Source: Marsupella aquatica (taxonomy: Eukaryota > Marchantiophyta). From it: a stretch of 64,000 nucleotides of DNA. The DNA is taken from positions 13,082,001 through 13,146,000 of the forward strand of contig OZ316892.1 of the NCBI GenBank assembly GCA_973895155.1, read 5' to 3'. A program made the translations under genes and the position numbers. The notes under the pieces were generated by a model. The model did no database searches. It had not been told where the DNA came from and worked only from the letters and a program-made list of their open reading frames with translations. Shown piece by piece: positions 48,142 through 60,763 of the stretch. Positions within the stretch are counted from its first letter, which is position 1; each line of letters opens with the position of its first letter.

Positions 48142-51100
48142 CTACTTCTTGAGATTGGTGCGAGAAAGAATTCGCTTTCCATATGGACTACTCCGCAAAA
48201 CTGAAAGATGAGGACGAATTGCTTCAACCAGTCCAGCGTGCAATGAGCCCTGCTATGACAAACAACAAACCGAACATGAGGCTTCTGCAATTGAGTCAGA
48301 GTGCACAAGTGAAAAAATTACAGATTTGTTACCAGTTTATAGGATCATAAAAGGCGGCTTCATCCGTTCACTGTCACAGACACATTTTTCACCCAACTTT
48401 TAGCTATGAGCATTTTTGTTCAAGACATCGATATAAGAAAAGGGTCGAGGGAAGTTCCAAAGAACACTAGCCTTGGCAACAGTGAGAGCAGACTGGACCA
48501 CATAGTTAGCATACGGATCCTGTAACATCTGCCCAAGGCGAGGGCTTCCCATGAGCTCTCTCACAATGCGTCCTCGGTTCTCGTCAGTGGCTAGCTTAAG
48601 GCACTTTTCCACCACATTGCTTGAAAACTTTTGCATGGCCAAATATGGGTAGTGGTTCTCCAACCGAACCATCACCTCAACTGACGCCCATGTCATGCCC
48701 AAATCCAGAACATACTGTACGACGTAATTCCTGCCATATAAACGGGATATCCACTAGGTCAGGTGACACCAATTTCTTACAACATACACTCACAAACAAC
48801 CCGAAACTGACGCTTGCCCTTCACGTAGAAGGAAAGCACTGCCCTGCGCTACGTCAGTACAGGATAAAAACTGTTCTACCATGACGGCTTCAACATATCA
48901 AAAGAAACGCGTAAGATTTGATGGACTAAATTTGCTGCAGTACAACTCCCCCTACAAAACAAGTTCAAGAACTCCTTCTATCTTGTATGGAAAAGAAAAT
49001 ACCCAAAAGGATCCTGAGAAAGAACTAGAGCATTTGCTGCAATTTCTGCCACCAAACAATGCCGCTGTGATCCCGATGCAAAATCAACACATCGCTGGAG
49101 CACACAACACCCATGTCGGTGCGTGGCAATCTCGACACAATGAACTGCCGCAGCATCAAAAATAAACTGCAAAGATATTTATGCCCACCACTGATTAGAT
49201 ACTACGAAACTAGGCAATCGACCACTGTGAAAGAATTCCGTCGCATTCTAGACCAGATCATTCTAAGTAACCAGTTAACCTTAAAGAATTCGTCACGACT
49301 CTCTTTCATGGGCCGACCATGTTCTAAACATTGCCAAATACGCCAAATCAAAAGGGTTACCTGGGAGTCCTCGGTACTTAGGCGTTGCAAACAGCGCTGG
49401 ACTACATGGTTCCCATTCAAATCTTTGATCAGTGTAACCACACCTTGCTTGAGAGCGGCAATAACCATGTTCACTTGTTCTGGAGACTTCAGAGTCTCAA
49501 TTAACTTCTGCACCGCTCGTGTTCTGTGCAAATCCAAAACGATTCATAAGACGTCAGCACCTTTCTAGGACCAGAAGCAAAACTAGTCAAATCAATCACC
49601 GATCTACCACAAGTTGGGAGAGGAGAAAGCTAGTCGTTCTTCAGAATGACAAACGGAGCAACTGCGAGAAGTTATCAGACCTACCCGTGCATGTTCAAGG
49701 ATATAGTTACAAGCTCCCCCTTTCCTGTCACAACGTGCAAGATTTCCATTCTTTGAGCTTCATCGCACACTTCCAGCAATTTTTGAACAAGATAGTTGCC
49801 GAAAGGATCCGTCATAAGCTCGATGATATGGTCTATAATCTCGTTAAAGATCTTTTGTACATCTTCCGGGCCCCCTTCGTCAAACTTGCGCTGCAAGAAG
49901 CGACACCCATGTTGATCCTTTGCAATGGAGAATATCTTCCCCTCGACCTCCTCCAAGGTGTTGTATTTGGGCTGCTGGTTTGGAGGAGATAGATGTTGAC
50001 CGCCGACGCTTGGATGCGGCGTGCCGTTGAACTCCAGCGCTTCTTCAAGAAGGTTGTGGCTTTGTAAATCGCTGTGAAAACCTACTGGTGGAATATGATG
50101 GTTTCCATTGGCATAGATATGCCCGTTCGTGGATGCTGAGTTTCCATTGGGAACACTTTCCAATTTCCTTCGGTGCACAGGATTAGTAGCGGGGATGGCA
50201 GGACCCGTGGCGGATCTAGAAGAAATTCTCGACCTCGGGAAAACCTTGTCTGCAAGAAGCCGCTCATCACGACTTGTCTCCTTAAAGTTAGAACCGGACG
50301 TGCCTCTCCCTGAACCAAAAACGTCAACCGCAGTGTGAATGAAAGGACAGGCATCTCCACGGCTGCAATAACCTTGGGCATAGTATCGGCATATGCTATT
50401 AACTACGGAGTTTCGACTTGCGTCACCATTGCTCTGATTAGCGAACCCCTCGCGCACATTCCACAACTGCTCATGACTTCTAGAGTTCTTGAGATGATTG
50501 GCAACCACCCCGGCTGCCTGATGCAGCGATGCTTGACGGGCAGAAGCTCCTGTTGGGGAATGGCCCCTAGATGAAGGATGAGAATTCGATCCGCTTGCCA
50601 CAACCCCGTTAGCATGCGCCTGCAGAGAGGCGTAAAACCTCATTTGCTGCTGTTGGTGCTGTATCTGCTGCTGTAGGTTGTAGTGCCTCTCTCTTGCCCT
50701 CTGCTCAGCCTCGAGTTGAAACTGAATACGGTGTGCTTGCTGCTGCAAAGCCCGGGCAGAAGCGGCATTATAGTCTATACCACTGTTCACATACGGGTCA
50801 CTCCCGCTCATAGCTGGGGACGAAGTTCCTGGATGGATGATCCTTGCTGCTGCCATGGCAGCGGCATAAGCGGATTCAAATTGTTGTTGCTGATGGGCCG
50901 CATGGGCAGCATTCGAGCTGGTCCCAAGTCCATCCATCATCCCTCCTTTACTCGGCCTTGTTGAGGAAGAATACACCTGATTTTCCATCCCAGTCGGAGA
51001 TGGACGCCTCAGATACTTTTCAAAAACCTGCGCAGCTTGACCATCGAACCCTTCCAAGGTACCGTAAGACCCACTATTACTCGCACCCTCCATCGTCACA

Positions 51101-51921
51101 GAGCCAGCATTCTTCTGCGAGAATAGCTCCATGTTCACAGAGGGTGACCTATTGGCAAAAGCTTCCACAAGAGAACCTGGCTCTGATCCGAAACCCGAGG
51201 AGAACGGATTCAAGTGAGAATACAAGCCGCTGGAGATGGCAGCCCCTCTATTGTTTGGCAGAGAACTTCCAACAACCACGCCGTGATCTATACCCCCATT
51301 TGAAGCTCCCCTGCTATCAACACCAACACCATTTTCTTCGCGGTGGTGGCCAACACTCAACCCGCCGCCACTGCTCTCCTCAAAGCTAAGATTCCCAAAC
51401 GCCGACGCGAGCGAGCGATTATCAACGGGCACGCTTGAATTAGAAGGATGATGATGATTTTCGGAAGGGGGAGAAGTTGTCCTCACCGAAATACTTGTCG
51501 AATTGCTACTAACCGAAATCTGCGCCTCCTGCTGCTTTTGCCGGGGTCGCAAGCCCGCAATGGTGCGAGGGGAATCAAGAGCCAAACCACTGAAGAAAGG
51601 AGAGACGTGCGTAGAATTCGCCTTCGGAGACATCATGTTCGGGAACTCCACGTAGAGAGAACGATTTTCCATGGGGGGAGGGAGCTTTTTCGCACCGGAA
51701 TAGGCACGGTAGAAATCCTCGTATTGCTCGTCGCAGCGTATGTCGATGAAAGGTTTAACAGGAGGCAGGGTGCGGCCACTTTCGCCGACAGACACCGCAA
51801 GAGCAGAGTTGCTCAGCTCGGCTCCGTAAGCTCTCTGTAATTCTTCTAAATGGGGGGGCGCCGAGGTTGCGCGCGGGATCTCTCCCAACAGCTGCTCGAA
51901 TTCTTCATCATCCTGTTCCAT
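48142..51921 (-). CDS. PUM: Pumilio/PUF RNA-binding protein with CCCH zinc finger
   Basis: PUF proteins bind UGUA-type elements in mRNA 3'UTRs and repress or destabilise the message. Exons: 51921-49685, 49523-49361, 49166-49003, 48730-48472 and 48249-48142, totalling 2931 nt (976 residues) in frame. The N-terminal ~640 residues are low-complexity (Ser, Asn, Gln runs). They contain a C-x7-C-x5-C-x3-H zinc finger at about 511-529 (CRYYAQGYCSRGDACPFIH). Eight PUF repeats fill the rest; their recognition helices include HGCRFLQ, FGNYLVQ, HGTRAVQ, NGNHVVQ, HGCCVLQ, FGNYVVQ, FSSNVVE and YANYVVQ. These are the usual side chains for UGUANAUA-like targets. Repeats resemble the Arabidopsis APUM7-12 group. 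The last intron uses a GC donor: exon 4 ends TVAK at AAG|GCTAGT and exon 5 starts GSLHAGLVEAI. Frames on the plus strand here are antisense shadows. Confidence 0.93.
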
Positions 51922-52880
51922 AAATGCACGAAGACACCCGCGAGCTCCGCAAGGGAAAGAGTGACCCTCGGAAGCTACTTTCTTCCTCTTTCCTCCCTAC
52001 ACAAACGCAGTTCCGCCTCCAAATATTTTCACCGGAGGACAAATTTCGGCCCCCCACATCTAGCCCAAAAACCATGAGCTTTGCCGAATATGTCGCGATC
52101 TATGAAACTTACTCCCTCCTACAAACTTCAGCTACCCTAGCAATGTGACAACCGTCGTCCGCTTCTGCTGCAATGCTAGCACGGGCAACGCGCAACACAC
52201 TCCTAGCACAAAAATCGTTCACAAACCACAAACATCCAGAAGGAATGCCGTACGCCACCTGAGAACATTGAACCAAGAGGATTAGATCGGCCGCCACAGG
52301 AGCGTTACTCGCTTCTCAAGAATAAATACTCGAGCTGAACGAAAGCAGTATGGACGTCGCTACTTCAAATCTATCAGAGGCCGCCGCGGTGAGGGTAAAG
52401 ATAATGCTGAAACAGGACAAGCAACCGACCTGACGGCACACAGAATACGATCCTCCCCGATATCACACAAGGTCCCAGTCACATCATGATGCCACCTAAA
52501 CTCCAGAGCCCGACAACCCGAGATGCAACCTCGTCAAGGAAGGAGGGGTGACGGACAGTAAAGGCCCTCCCATCCTCTTTCTCCCACACACAAACTGGCA
52601 AGAAGGAGCCCGAAATTTGGCGCAAGCAAATCACCACTTTGAGTGGAAATTAACCACAACGGCCCACCGGAAATCATGAACTCTTAATATCTACAACAGG
52701 AAACGAAGAAATCCACCTCACTTTCTTTTCCATCACTCTTCCCACCGCCGCATGCACATCCAAAGAAAAACCCACGGAAAATCAAACGCTCGGATAAATA
52801 GACCTACCCGACCTTCGTTGCCCCCAAAATTTCAAGACACACACAATTAATCGAACTCTAGAAGCGGTGGCGGTACTCAC

Positions 52881-53250
52881 CCTTGCTCCCTGCGCATCAG
52901 CAGCCGCAGCCGCAGCACCAGCACCAGCAGACTCGACGACAGATACAAAATCCTAGCACCCCACAACTCGAGTAAGTACGGTCTCAACCTACAACGGCAC
53001 GCAGCAGCGAGAGCCGAGAGCAGCACACTACACTTCTCTCACCACTTTCCCATCTTGACCCAGGCCGCCTGCCCTTTCGATGACACACAAATCCACGACA
53101 CTTTCTGCTTCCCCTCTCTGTTCCCTCACGCCTCCACGCAAACCATCCCCACACATTACTCTGAGATGATGAGAGCGAACGAGTTCGTCAGCGAAAGGGA
53201 ACGCCACAGCACTGCATCGAGTGCCCCCCTCTCTCTCTCTCTCTCTCTCT
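52881..53250 (-). promoter_or_regulatory. Probable 5' leader exon and promoter of the Pumilio gene
   Basis: A consensus minus-strand donor (GG|GTGAGTAC, GT at 52880-52879) lies about 960 bp upstream of the ATG, and a possible acceptor (TTTGTGTAG) is near 52000. The proposed leader is GA-rich on the transcript strand: a CT run at about 53228-53250 on plus reads as GAGAGA. GA-rich leaders are common in plant genes; the transcription start is not determined. Confidence 0.35.
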
Positions 53251-53299
53251 GCCTCCTCTGTCCTCCCCTCCCCCCCTCCCCTCCCCTCCCATACTAGTT

Positions 53300-55560
53300 C
53301 TGCCCCTTTGCCTCACCAATCCCGTCTGCCCGCTTGCCCGGCGGCCCCCTCCCTTTTTCCTCACAAATCGGCCCTCGTCTTCTCAATTCCTTCGGTTTTC
53401 AGCCTCGCTCGTGCTCTGCGCCCAATTCGTATTTTCTCACACTTGCCACCAAACGAAAATCCTCATGGGGGGATTCACACTCCCTCGGGACCTGCAGTCA
53501 AGCTCGGTAACCCGCCCCCCTCGAGCGAACCGCAGATCGACGGCTGAGAGGGCCGCCCTTCTGCCTTCGACGCACAATCGAGCCCCACGCATGCGAGCGC
53601 CCTCTGACTGTGGTCACCTCTCGGTGCGGGCTGCGGTCGCGTGTGGCACGGTCACGATTCTGCCGCAGAACTGGGGTGGCGACAAGCCGCAGGATTCGGG
53701 AGCTCATTAAAGTACGTCTGGTCTGCTGCCGCAGCTACTACTACTACTGTAGCTAAACGCACAAGGGCGCCCCCCCGCCGCAGTGCTCGCACACCAAAAT
53801 ATGGAGAAGCGCCGCCGCTCCTTCCTTCCTTCCTCCAATCCTCCCTCCCCAGTCCCTCCTCCTCCTCCTCCTCCTCAATGCCTAGACCGAAAAAGGAAAA
53901 GGGGAGGCTTCTTCGAGTCTCCACCGAACGAAATGGCAATGCATTAAAAATAAAGAGAAATAAAGAACAGTAAAATACTCACGTAAGTACGGTACCTTGG
54001 CACATTTGATTTGAGGACACCGTCCATCCAATTGTCTTGTTCAAGTTACGAAGGAGTTTTCTTCCAACCCCTTGTAATGGAGATCAGCTGAGAAAATAGC
54101 TTAATGGAGTGGTGGGCATAGGAAGGTGACTTTCAGGAAACGTATCTTTGTAATCGAACGGAGAGGGTTAAAATGTTGGAAATGAGATCAAACGATGAAT
54201 ATTATTGGAGTGATTATACTTCCGTACTAACTATTAGACCACACCCATGCCATAATTGTGACGGACCAGTGTAGAGATTGATATCCGAGCTTAGCCCACG
54301 CTTGTACCAGAATCGGAAAACTGGACAAATTTAGAACCAAAATTACAGAGAAATACCAAAGCCCAAATTGGCATGGATCAACATGAAGATTGAAAGCAGT
54401 GCCTACCGTAGCCCACTTTTGTGCCAAAATTGGAAGTGTGCAAATTTAGAACCTAACTTAGGGAACAGATGTACAATAGTTCAATCCTGAGGAAACAATC
54501 ATAGTTCAACTTGCTTGAGGCCCCTTTGATCTGCAACATTGGCATGGAGTCATTGAAAATTAGCCAAGCATAGACCCATGCGAAAGTTGGCAGAGCACGG
54601 GTCAAGTGCCCCCCAACGCCTTCATTACCTATGTCACTTTGCATGTTAGCAGTTTTTGGCCCTGTTAGACCACACCTGCCCCCTTTAAAAGCTACAGGTA
54701 ACCTGTAGCTCCCATTAAATATAACTTTTCCTGAACTGTGGAGCAAAGTGCCAGGTAGAGGAGAAAAGTGAGCGGAATGTGAAAGGGTGGTGGTTTAATA
54801 CGAGCACAAACCTGTGCATGTGGATACAATTTTGACAATTGGTCCATTCTGATTTTGACATAACCATAAGGAAGAGTTATGCAGCCCATTTCAAATGAAT
54901 AGAGTTATCTCCTTCCAAATTTAGAACAAAACAATATTGAAAATGGAAGAAAGAAGTAACTAAACTTTAGGCCCATACTCTAAACCCTATACTTTCCTAT
55001 AAATGCTCAAATTTGTATTAAAAGTTAGAGCCTAATGTTCTTCCACACAAACTGTGAAATCTTTACTTATAACCAATAAAATGACACTATGATTTGTTGC
55101 ACATGATAAATTGTTTTTGAAGAAGTGAGAACCCCTAGATCCAGCATAAATCATGCTTGCATATGTAGATCTATTTCTCTGCGTCATGCTAATGTGAGTG
55201 CCATAGTGCTCTTTACTATTTCTACTGGTGTGACAATCATTAGTCCCAACATGACCTGTGTGCTTAACACTGATTATATGTGTCCCACTGGTTGGCACTT
55301 CAACTCAGACTCAAGAGGAGCAGGACAGTATGCTCCAACAGGTGATTCAGAAGTTGAGATTGTTGAAGTCCTTGAAGGTGACAAACACCACATGTATCTA
55401 AATCAGTGCCAGGTTCACCATACTAGGAAGTGGGTTGTCAAGTTGGAATGCTTTAGATTGGCCACACCATAAGCCAACAAAGCAAATTTGTGGGGACTAC
55501 AATCCATGAGAGCTCAACAAGTGGATAACCACTATATGAAATTAACTACAGGTTGCTCAC
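53300..55560. other. Intergenic region with simple and dispersed repeats
   Basis: GC-rich, C-runs and CTC repeats up to about 53900, then AT-rich DNA. At about 54230-54460 a segment is internally repeated (TAGCCCACGCTTGTACCAGA and TAGCCCACTTTTGTGCCAAA, each followed by TTTAGAACC). Around 54738 the phrase GTGGAGCAAAGTGCC, then GGTAGAGGAGA, matches the end of the 111-bp unit at 17.5-17.85 kb. The plus frame at 55125-55472 has no recognised content. Confidence 0.5.
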
Positions 55561-55617
55561 AATCAACCTAACAGGGAGTGCACAAAGATTGCAGGCACAT
55601 ACTTTATTAAAAGTAGT

Positions 55618-55970
55618 TTGAGCAAATGCATTTGCTATAGAAGCAAGTTGAAAAGGAGGCAGGGGAGAAGCTAACATGCAAAGACATAGGGTTCACTGCT
55701 TGCTTGGAGAGGTCAATGCGGGGGTCAATGTTGTGGGTGAGAATCACCTTTGCATCCAATTGCAATGTTTATGAGCGTGTGGAAGGCAGGATCTTGGATC
55801 CAAGGTTAGGTGGAGTTGTCTGACGTGGCATTGGTAAGTATTGGGATGGCCACAATTTGGGGGGGGGGGGGGAGGGCAAATAACTCTGTAAAGCTAGGTT
55901 GTTGTAGTTGAGCAGATGCATTTGCTATAGAAGCAAGTTGAAAAGGAGGCAGGGGAGAAGCTAACATGTG
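55618..55970. repeat. Pair of ~60-bp direct repeats, 290 bp apart
   Basis: AGCAAATGCATTTGCTATAG (left, 55621) and AGCAGATGCATTTGCTATAG (right, 55911) each continue with AAGCAAGTTGAAAAGGAGGC and AGGGGAGAAGCTAACATG. Between them lies a run of about twelve G at 55860. The repeats are nearly identical and could be ends of a short non-autonomous element, but no terminal inverted ends or target duplication were recognised. Confidence 0.7.
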
Positions 55971-55974
55971 AAGA

Positions 55975-58900
55975 AATACTTAGTTATCTTAAGACCAAGT
56001 TGCTGCCAAGTATCTAGAGTGGAAGGCCTGGGTCTCAATCAACTTTCTTCAATCTTTACAAAGGAAGTTGGCTGTAGTGTAGACTGACTTCAAGCTGCTT
56101 ACCTTTTGCCTTCGTGAGCCCAACTCACCTTGTGTTGAATAAGCCTGACCTGATTAAAGAGTGGTCAGAATGAGGTAACCAATACCAACAAGATGGAATA
56201 GCCATAGACCTTGCTAAAGAGAAGAAGAAGTCATTCACCAAACAGAATGGTTAGAAGAATTGTTTGTCTTTATATGACAAACAAAACAGTGGTTCTAATT
56301 TGAATCTAAGTCCCCATCCACTCTCCCCCACCCCCCCCCCCCCCAAAAAAAAAACCAAAAAAAAACCAAAGCAAAGCAAAGGCAGAGCCAAGCCAGGCAG
56401 TGAAAAGTAAGTGACGACCAACAGTCCAGAAGTGGTTGATTTCAGTGTCAAAAGAGCAACCTCTTAAAAAACTAGTGTTCAATCTTGAATAATTAGGCTG
56501 ATATATAACCACAAGATAAATTTTAAGTCTGCACATTAACCATTGCTTATTGATGTACCTGAGGAGAACGGTGAAGACAATCCTGATCTATCTAGGTGAC
56601 TGGATCCCAGGGTGGATGTCACTTGTTTGACCACTGTGCTCCTATATTGTTTGACCACTGTGCTCCTATCATCCAAAACCTCCAAAATGAGGGAGTAATT
56701 CTGATCCAATCTCGGGTCAGGGTGACTTTGACTACATCTAGTCAAGCAACTTCTTAAACAACAAGTTTGCATTTGTTACTCGCAAGGTGTCTTGGGTACT
56801 AGATATAGAGTTGAGGGATTCTGAAAAACTAGGGTTTGTAAGTGTAAGGAAAATCTTAGATTTTAGATTCTTAGATGCTCAGTGAGTCTTGTCTATGGAG
56901 TTTATAATAATGATTATGCGATTCCACATCCAAAAGAATATCTTTTCGTGATCTGAACAAATTGTGTGAAATTTATTGGCTGAACTTTAGCTCATTATAG
57001 TGATGAGGGCCCAAAAATGGATCTGAACATAAAATCAACTCTACATGTTTGTTCAGTCTACTGTGACCACGTACCTGGTTAAGACAGTCTTTGGTTGGTA
57101 TTGGGTTTTCAAGATACCAGCCGGGTAAATAAATTGGTAATGGTATGAAGTGCACCTCGGTCAGTCTGGTATGGTATCAAACCAGAATCGGGCCGCCCCC
57201 AAAATGGCATGCGGTTGGGGCACTGATTTATTTTTGGCCAGATCTAAGGACAGGTATTGGTATCAGAAATTGTTCCTGTGATACATGGTTGTGATTGTAT
57301 TCGTAGTGGTAATGGAAAAAAGCTAGCAGTAGCTACTAATATCTCCCGCTACAGCCAAGAAGTCACCTATGGTAAACCATTTCCAAACACATGTCCACAT
57401 AAGCATCCTTTAGCCAATTGACTTGCGGTCATGTTGAGAGGAGCCCCCCCTCAAAACCCTAAATCATGCATGCAGATTTTGTACCTTATTTTAATCCGGA
57501 ATCTTCTCTGTATATGTGACTGATATAGGTATTGTTTTTCTAACACCAATTGGGTATGGGGTGTAACCGGGTATTGGGTATGAAAGTACCAGGCTTGTAT
57601 GGTATACACCTAATACCAGCCCGAAGGATACCAGCAGGGATGGCACCAGGGTATTGGAATCCCACACCCACTACCATCGGCAATACAGGCTTGGGATTCC
57701 ATACCAGCTCAACATTTGTCTGGATGTATCCCAAGGGATGGGAATGTTGTAAAAACTATTAAGATCGAGTAAAACTTATCATACCTAAGGATCAGGTTTG
57801 AAACAATGACAACTAAGCCACAAGTCCATAAAGGCCAAACGAAAAAGATACCAGAGAAAGAACACTCGAGAAGAGGTGTTGTAGCCAAATGTTTCACTCA
57901 CTCTAGAAAGCCAGCACCCCAAGACAAGATACACACAGTAGCACCCATGTCACTAAATTCTATTTTTTCTTACACTATAATCCGCAATCAAAGTCTACTG
58001 TTTATGACCTATTCCGAGGAGCTAAGCCACAGATTATTATTTTTTGAAACATTTTCTTGAATATTTAGAGTATTTAATGTGAGTAAGGTAGGGCATTGGA
58101 GACTGGTCCTTCTTGTCCATACACCACCTGTATTTGGGTTAGTAAACATGAAATGATCTGGTCGGTTGGGCAAGGTCGATGATCTTACTCGAGATCTCCA
58201 ACAAGTTGAACCATACTTGACTTCTCATGGAAGCCACTGATGGTGTGCATCACTCTATTGTGCCTATGCATAATTGAGGCACGAGTTACGAGCTAGAATT
58301 CAAAGACCGATGTGGGCCATGCATCTCAATTTTTCTAAGTCGATAGCGTCCATTAATGAAAACGAAAAACGTGGCATGTTGCATGATGATTTTTTTCAGC
58401 TAATTTCCGCTGCATACTTCTTCTAAACTAACAAAAAATAATAATACCCTTATTACAGAGTATACGTTACTTACTACCTATTCAAGTGGAGTTGACGTGA
58501 CACGACGATGCAACCGCACCCATCCATCCATCCATGCATCGAACGGTGGGGGTGGGCCTGAACAGAGCAGAACAGAACCTTGACCGCAGTTTGGTTCGGG
58601 AATGGTAGTCACAACCTTGACTGCAGTTTCCCCCACAGTTCTCTCCTACAGTTCTTCTTTTCAGGATTTCAGGTTAGCAGAGTCTGAAAGAAGGATTTCT
58701 CTCGCCAATTTCTGAGAAGCGAAGGAACGAGAAGAATTGAGACTAGTGTGTCGAGAGATGTAACGCACTGCAGCTCGTTGGTCCTTTCTGGACTTTTTTT
58801 CTTTTTCTTTCTCTTGGTGTTTTTGTACTCTTTGTCAGGAATTTGGTTCTCTCTTCATTTTGAAGAACGGTAGCTCCCGTTGAGATTGGGAGACTCTCCT

Positions 58901-58980
58901 AGAAATCTCGATGGGCCTTACGCAGTTTCGTGTCGCCTGCTTCAAAGCGATTGCAACTGGATGCGCCAGCTGAAGGAAGA
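55975..58980. other. Intergenic region, no gene seen
   Basis: Contains a C-run followed by A-runs at about 56331-56370, a 22-bp duplication near 56620-56665 (GTTTGACCACTGTGCTCCTA twice), and a region of imperfect GGTATTGG-like words around 57100-57720 that leaves short frames open on both strands. No protein or RNA gene is supported. The last ~300 bp are probably promoter and leader of the gene starting at 59007. Confidence 0.5.
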
Positions 58981-59006
58981 GCACTGACCGACGGCTGTTG
59001 TCGGAA

Positions 59007-60465
59007 ATGGCGATGGCAAGGGACCCCGATACCATCCAGCAGCTCTTTTCGATAGGGCAGCAATATGTTCAGGTGGAGCAGGTTTGGAATAACTTGGTTC
59101 CCACCTCAATCTTGCTGGGTTTTGCCAATTGCTTCAAGTCATTTGTTACTGTAGGATGTTGTGCAGCTTTGACTCTCGAATTGAGACTGTTTATTCCAGA
59201 CTTTTACCGTTCGTGCGGGGTTTCCTTTTGAACCCATCGCTAACTTGACTAGGCCTCACAATCCTAGCTCTAGCATACCTTGCAGTTGTCCACTTCTGAG
59301 CGACTGTTGTCCTGGATGCCATATCTACAAGCATTTTAGTTTCGGTAATTTCGTTTATCTTGGCAGGAGAAGCACGCACTGGCGGAACGTTTAAAGGCTT
59401 CCAGAAAGAGAAGGCGACAATTGGCAGCCGAAGTCAGGTATGCTCTGGGCTCTTACTCTATTTTCAGGTTTTTTATGTCGAATCCCCATTTGTCAAGACC
59501 TGTTTCAGAGACCATGTACCAGGCTTTTAGTTTTGTTACAGAAGAGTGTGTCGTAAGCGGAGTCTTGTAGCTGGGAGCTACTGATGCGCCAGCTGATTAG
59601 TATGAGATGGTCCTTGCCAGGCATAGATCCCTCTTGTCATCTGTACAAGCTTAGCCAGATAGATTGCGTTCGGAGTTGTCAGTCGGACCCTCATAGCGTT
59701 ACACACAAATATCTCTTTCCCTCGTCTTAGCTTCTTGTTGGGATATGTTGCGGTCCTGAAAATCTGTCTACTGTACGTGCTACGTGCTACGTCAGAGAAT
59801 CACCATTGGGTGTTGTAGGTTAATCCTCAATTGGGGAAATGATGTTCGTCCTAAAACTACTCTGGTCTCACTGATAGAATGTTCATGTATATCGTTTCTG
59901 ACTGTGTTTCTTTGTGTCACTGTCGAACCTTTGGGAACTGAAGTGACGTTGACTGGCGCAGGTTTTTGCATGAGAAGTTGAGATCCTTCCAAAGGGTACC
60001 TGAACTTGATGGTCCATCGCAAGCAGCTCTTCATTTAAAAAGTGTAAGACAATCACCCTTGCTATCCCTGCCCAAAAAACAGAAAATTAGAAATCGATCA
60101 CAAAAATGAAGGAAATCTCTTGCCACTGCAGATTAGACGCACGGCTTAGACTTGAACAATTATTGGAAGAAGACAGTCGACCATAGCAACACGCTAACTA
60201 GCAGCGATCAAGGCTGGACGAACGTCGGTAGTCTGTTGTCCATTTGTCTTGCCATCTTTGCATGGTCTCTCTCAACCAGTGTTATTATCCATTTGTGCAG
60301 ATGGAAGTACCTCAGTTTTATGAAGTGGAAGTGAAGTTTGCTAACTCTCTGGAAAGTGGAATGATAAACTCGATGGTCTTTGAGTATCCACCTAGTCCCA
60401 GAGATCCCCAAAATGAATTTGCTCCAGATGTATTGTCTAGGCAGGATAAGTTTTTGGGACGATGA
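59007..60465 (+). CDS. Small basic/helical protein of unknown function
   Basis: Exons: 59007-59081, 59367-59437, 59962-60043 and 60301-60465, totalling 393 nt (130 residues); phases match. The protein opens MAMARDPDTIQQLFSIGQQY, followed by VQVEQEKHALAERLKASRKR and RRRQLAAEVRFLHEKLRSFQ. This is a continuous charged helix with leucine or hydrophobic heptads and a basic patch, suggesting a coiled coil and nuclear localisation. The C-terminal exon (MEVPQFYEVEVKFANSLESG, then FEYPPSPRDPQNEF) is not helical. An alternative acceptor at about 60132 would end the protein early (IRRTA, stop). The first three exons are well supported by splice sites and phase; the last one is less certain. I do not recognise the family. 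Confidence 0.6.
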
Positions 60466-60763
60466 ATGGCGTCATATCTATGAAGTAGGACTACGAGTTG
60501 ATTGTCAAGTGTTCAAGTAACTGGTTACCTACCATCATGCCAAAGCTATGATACTTTTGACTTGAGTTTTAGTATCAAAAGCAGAAGCAGTAAGTTCTCG
60601 CTTGTCTTCTCTCAAAGTAGAAACAGACCAAAGCCTAAACAATAAAAGGTTCCTAAGCAATTCGGTTGACCTTTTTCGAATTGTTTTACCACGTTACGTC
60701 ATCTATTGGTTTGACTTGGGAGAATATCTCTCTGGAGGAGGTTACGATATTGTTCCTTAGCAG

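Noticed and set aside
50844-51840. Plus-strand frames of 181 and 130 codons inside the Pumilio gene
   Set aside because: Antisense shadows of the long low-complexity first exon; no plus-strand splice or domain evidence.
55125-55472. 115-codon plus frame with a short hydrophobic stretch
   Set aside because: No homologous motif, no flanking splice signals, and it lies in repeat-bearing intergenic DNA.
57540-57762. Frames open on both strands in GGTATTGG-like sequence
   Set aside because: Explained by imperfect simple repeats; no conserved protein feature.
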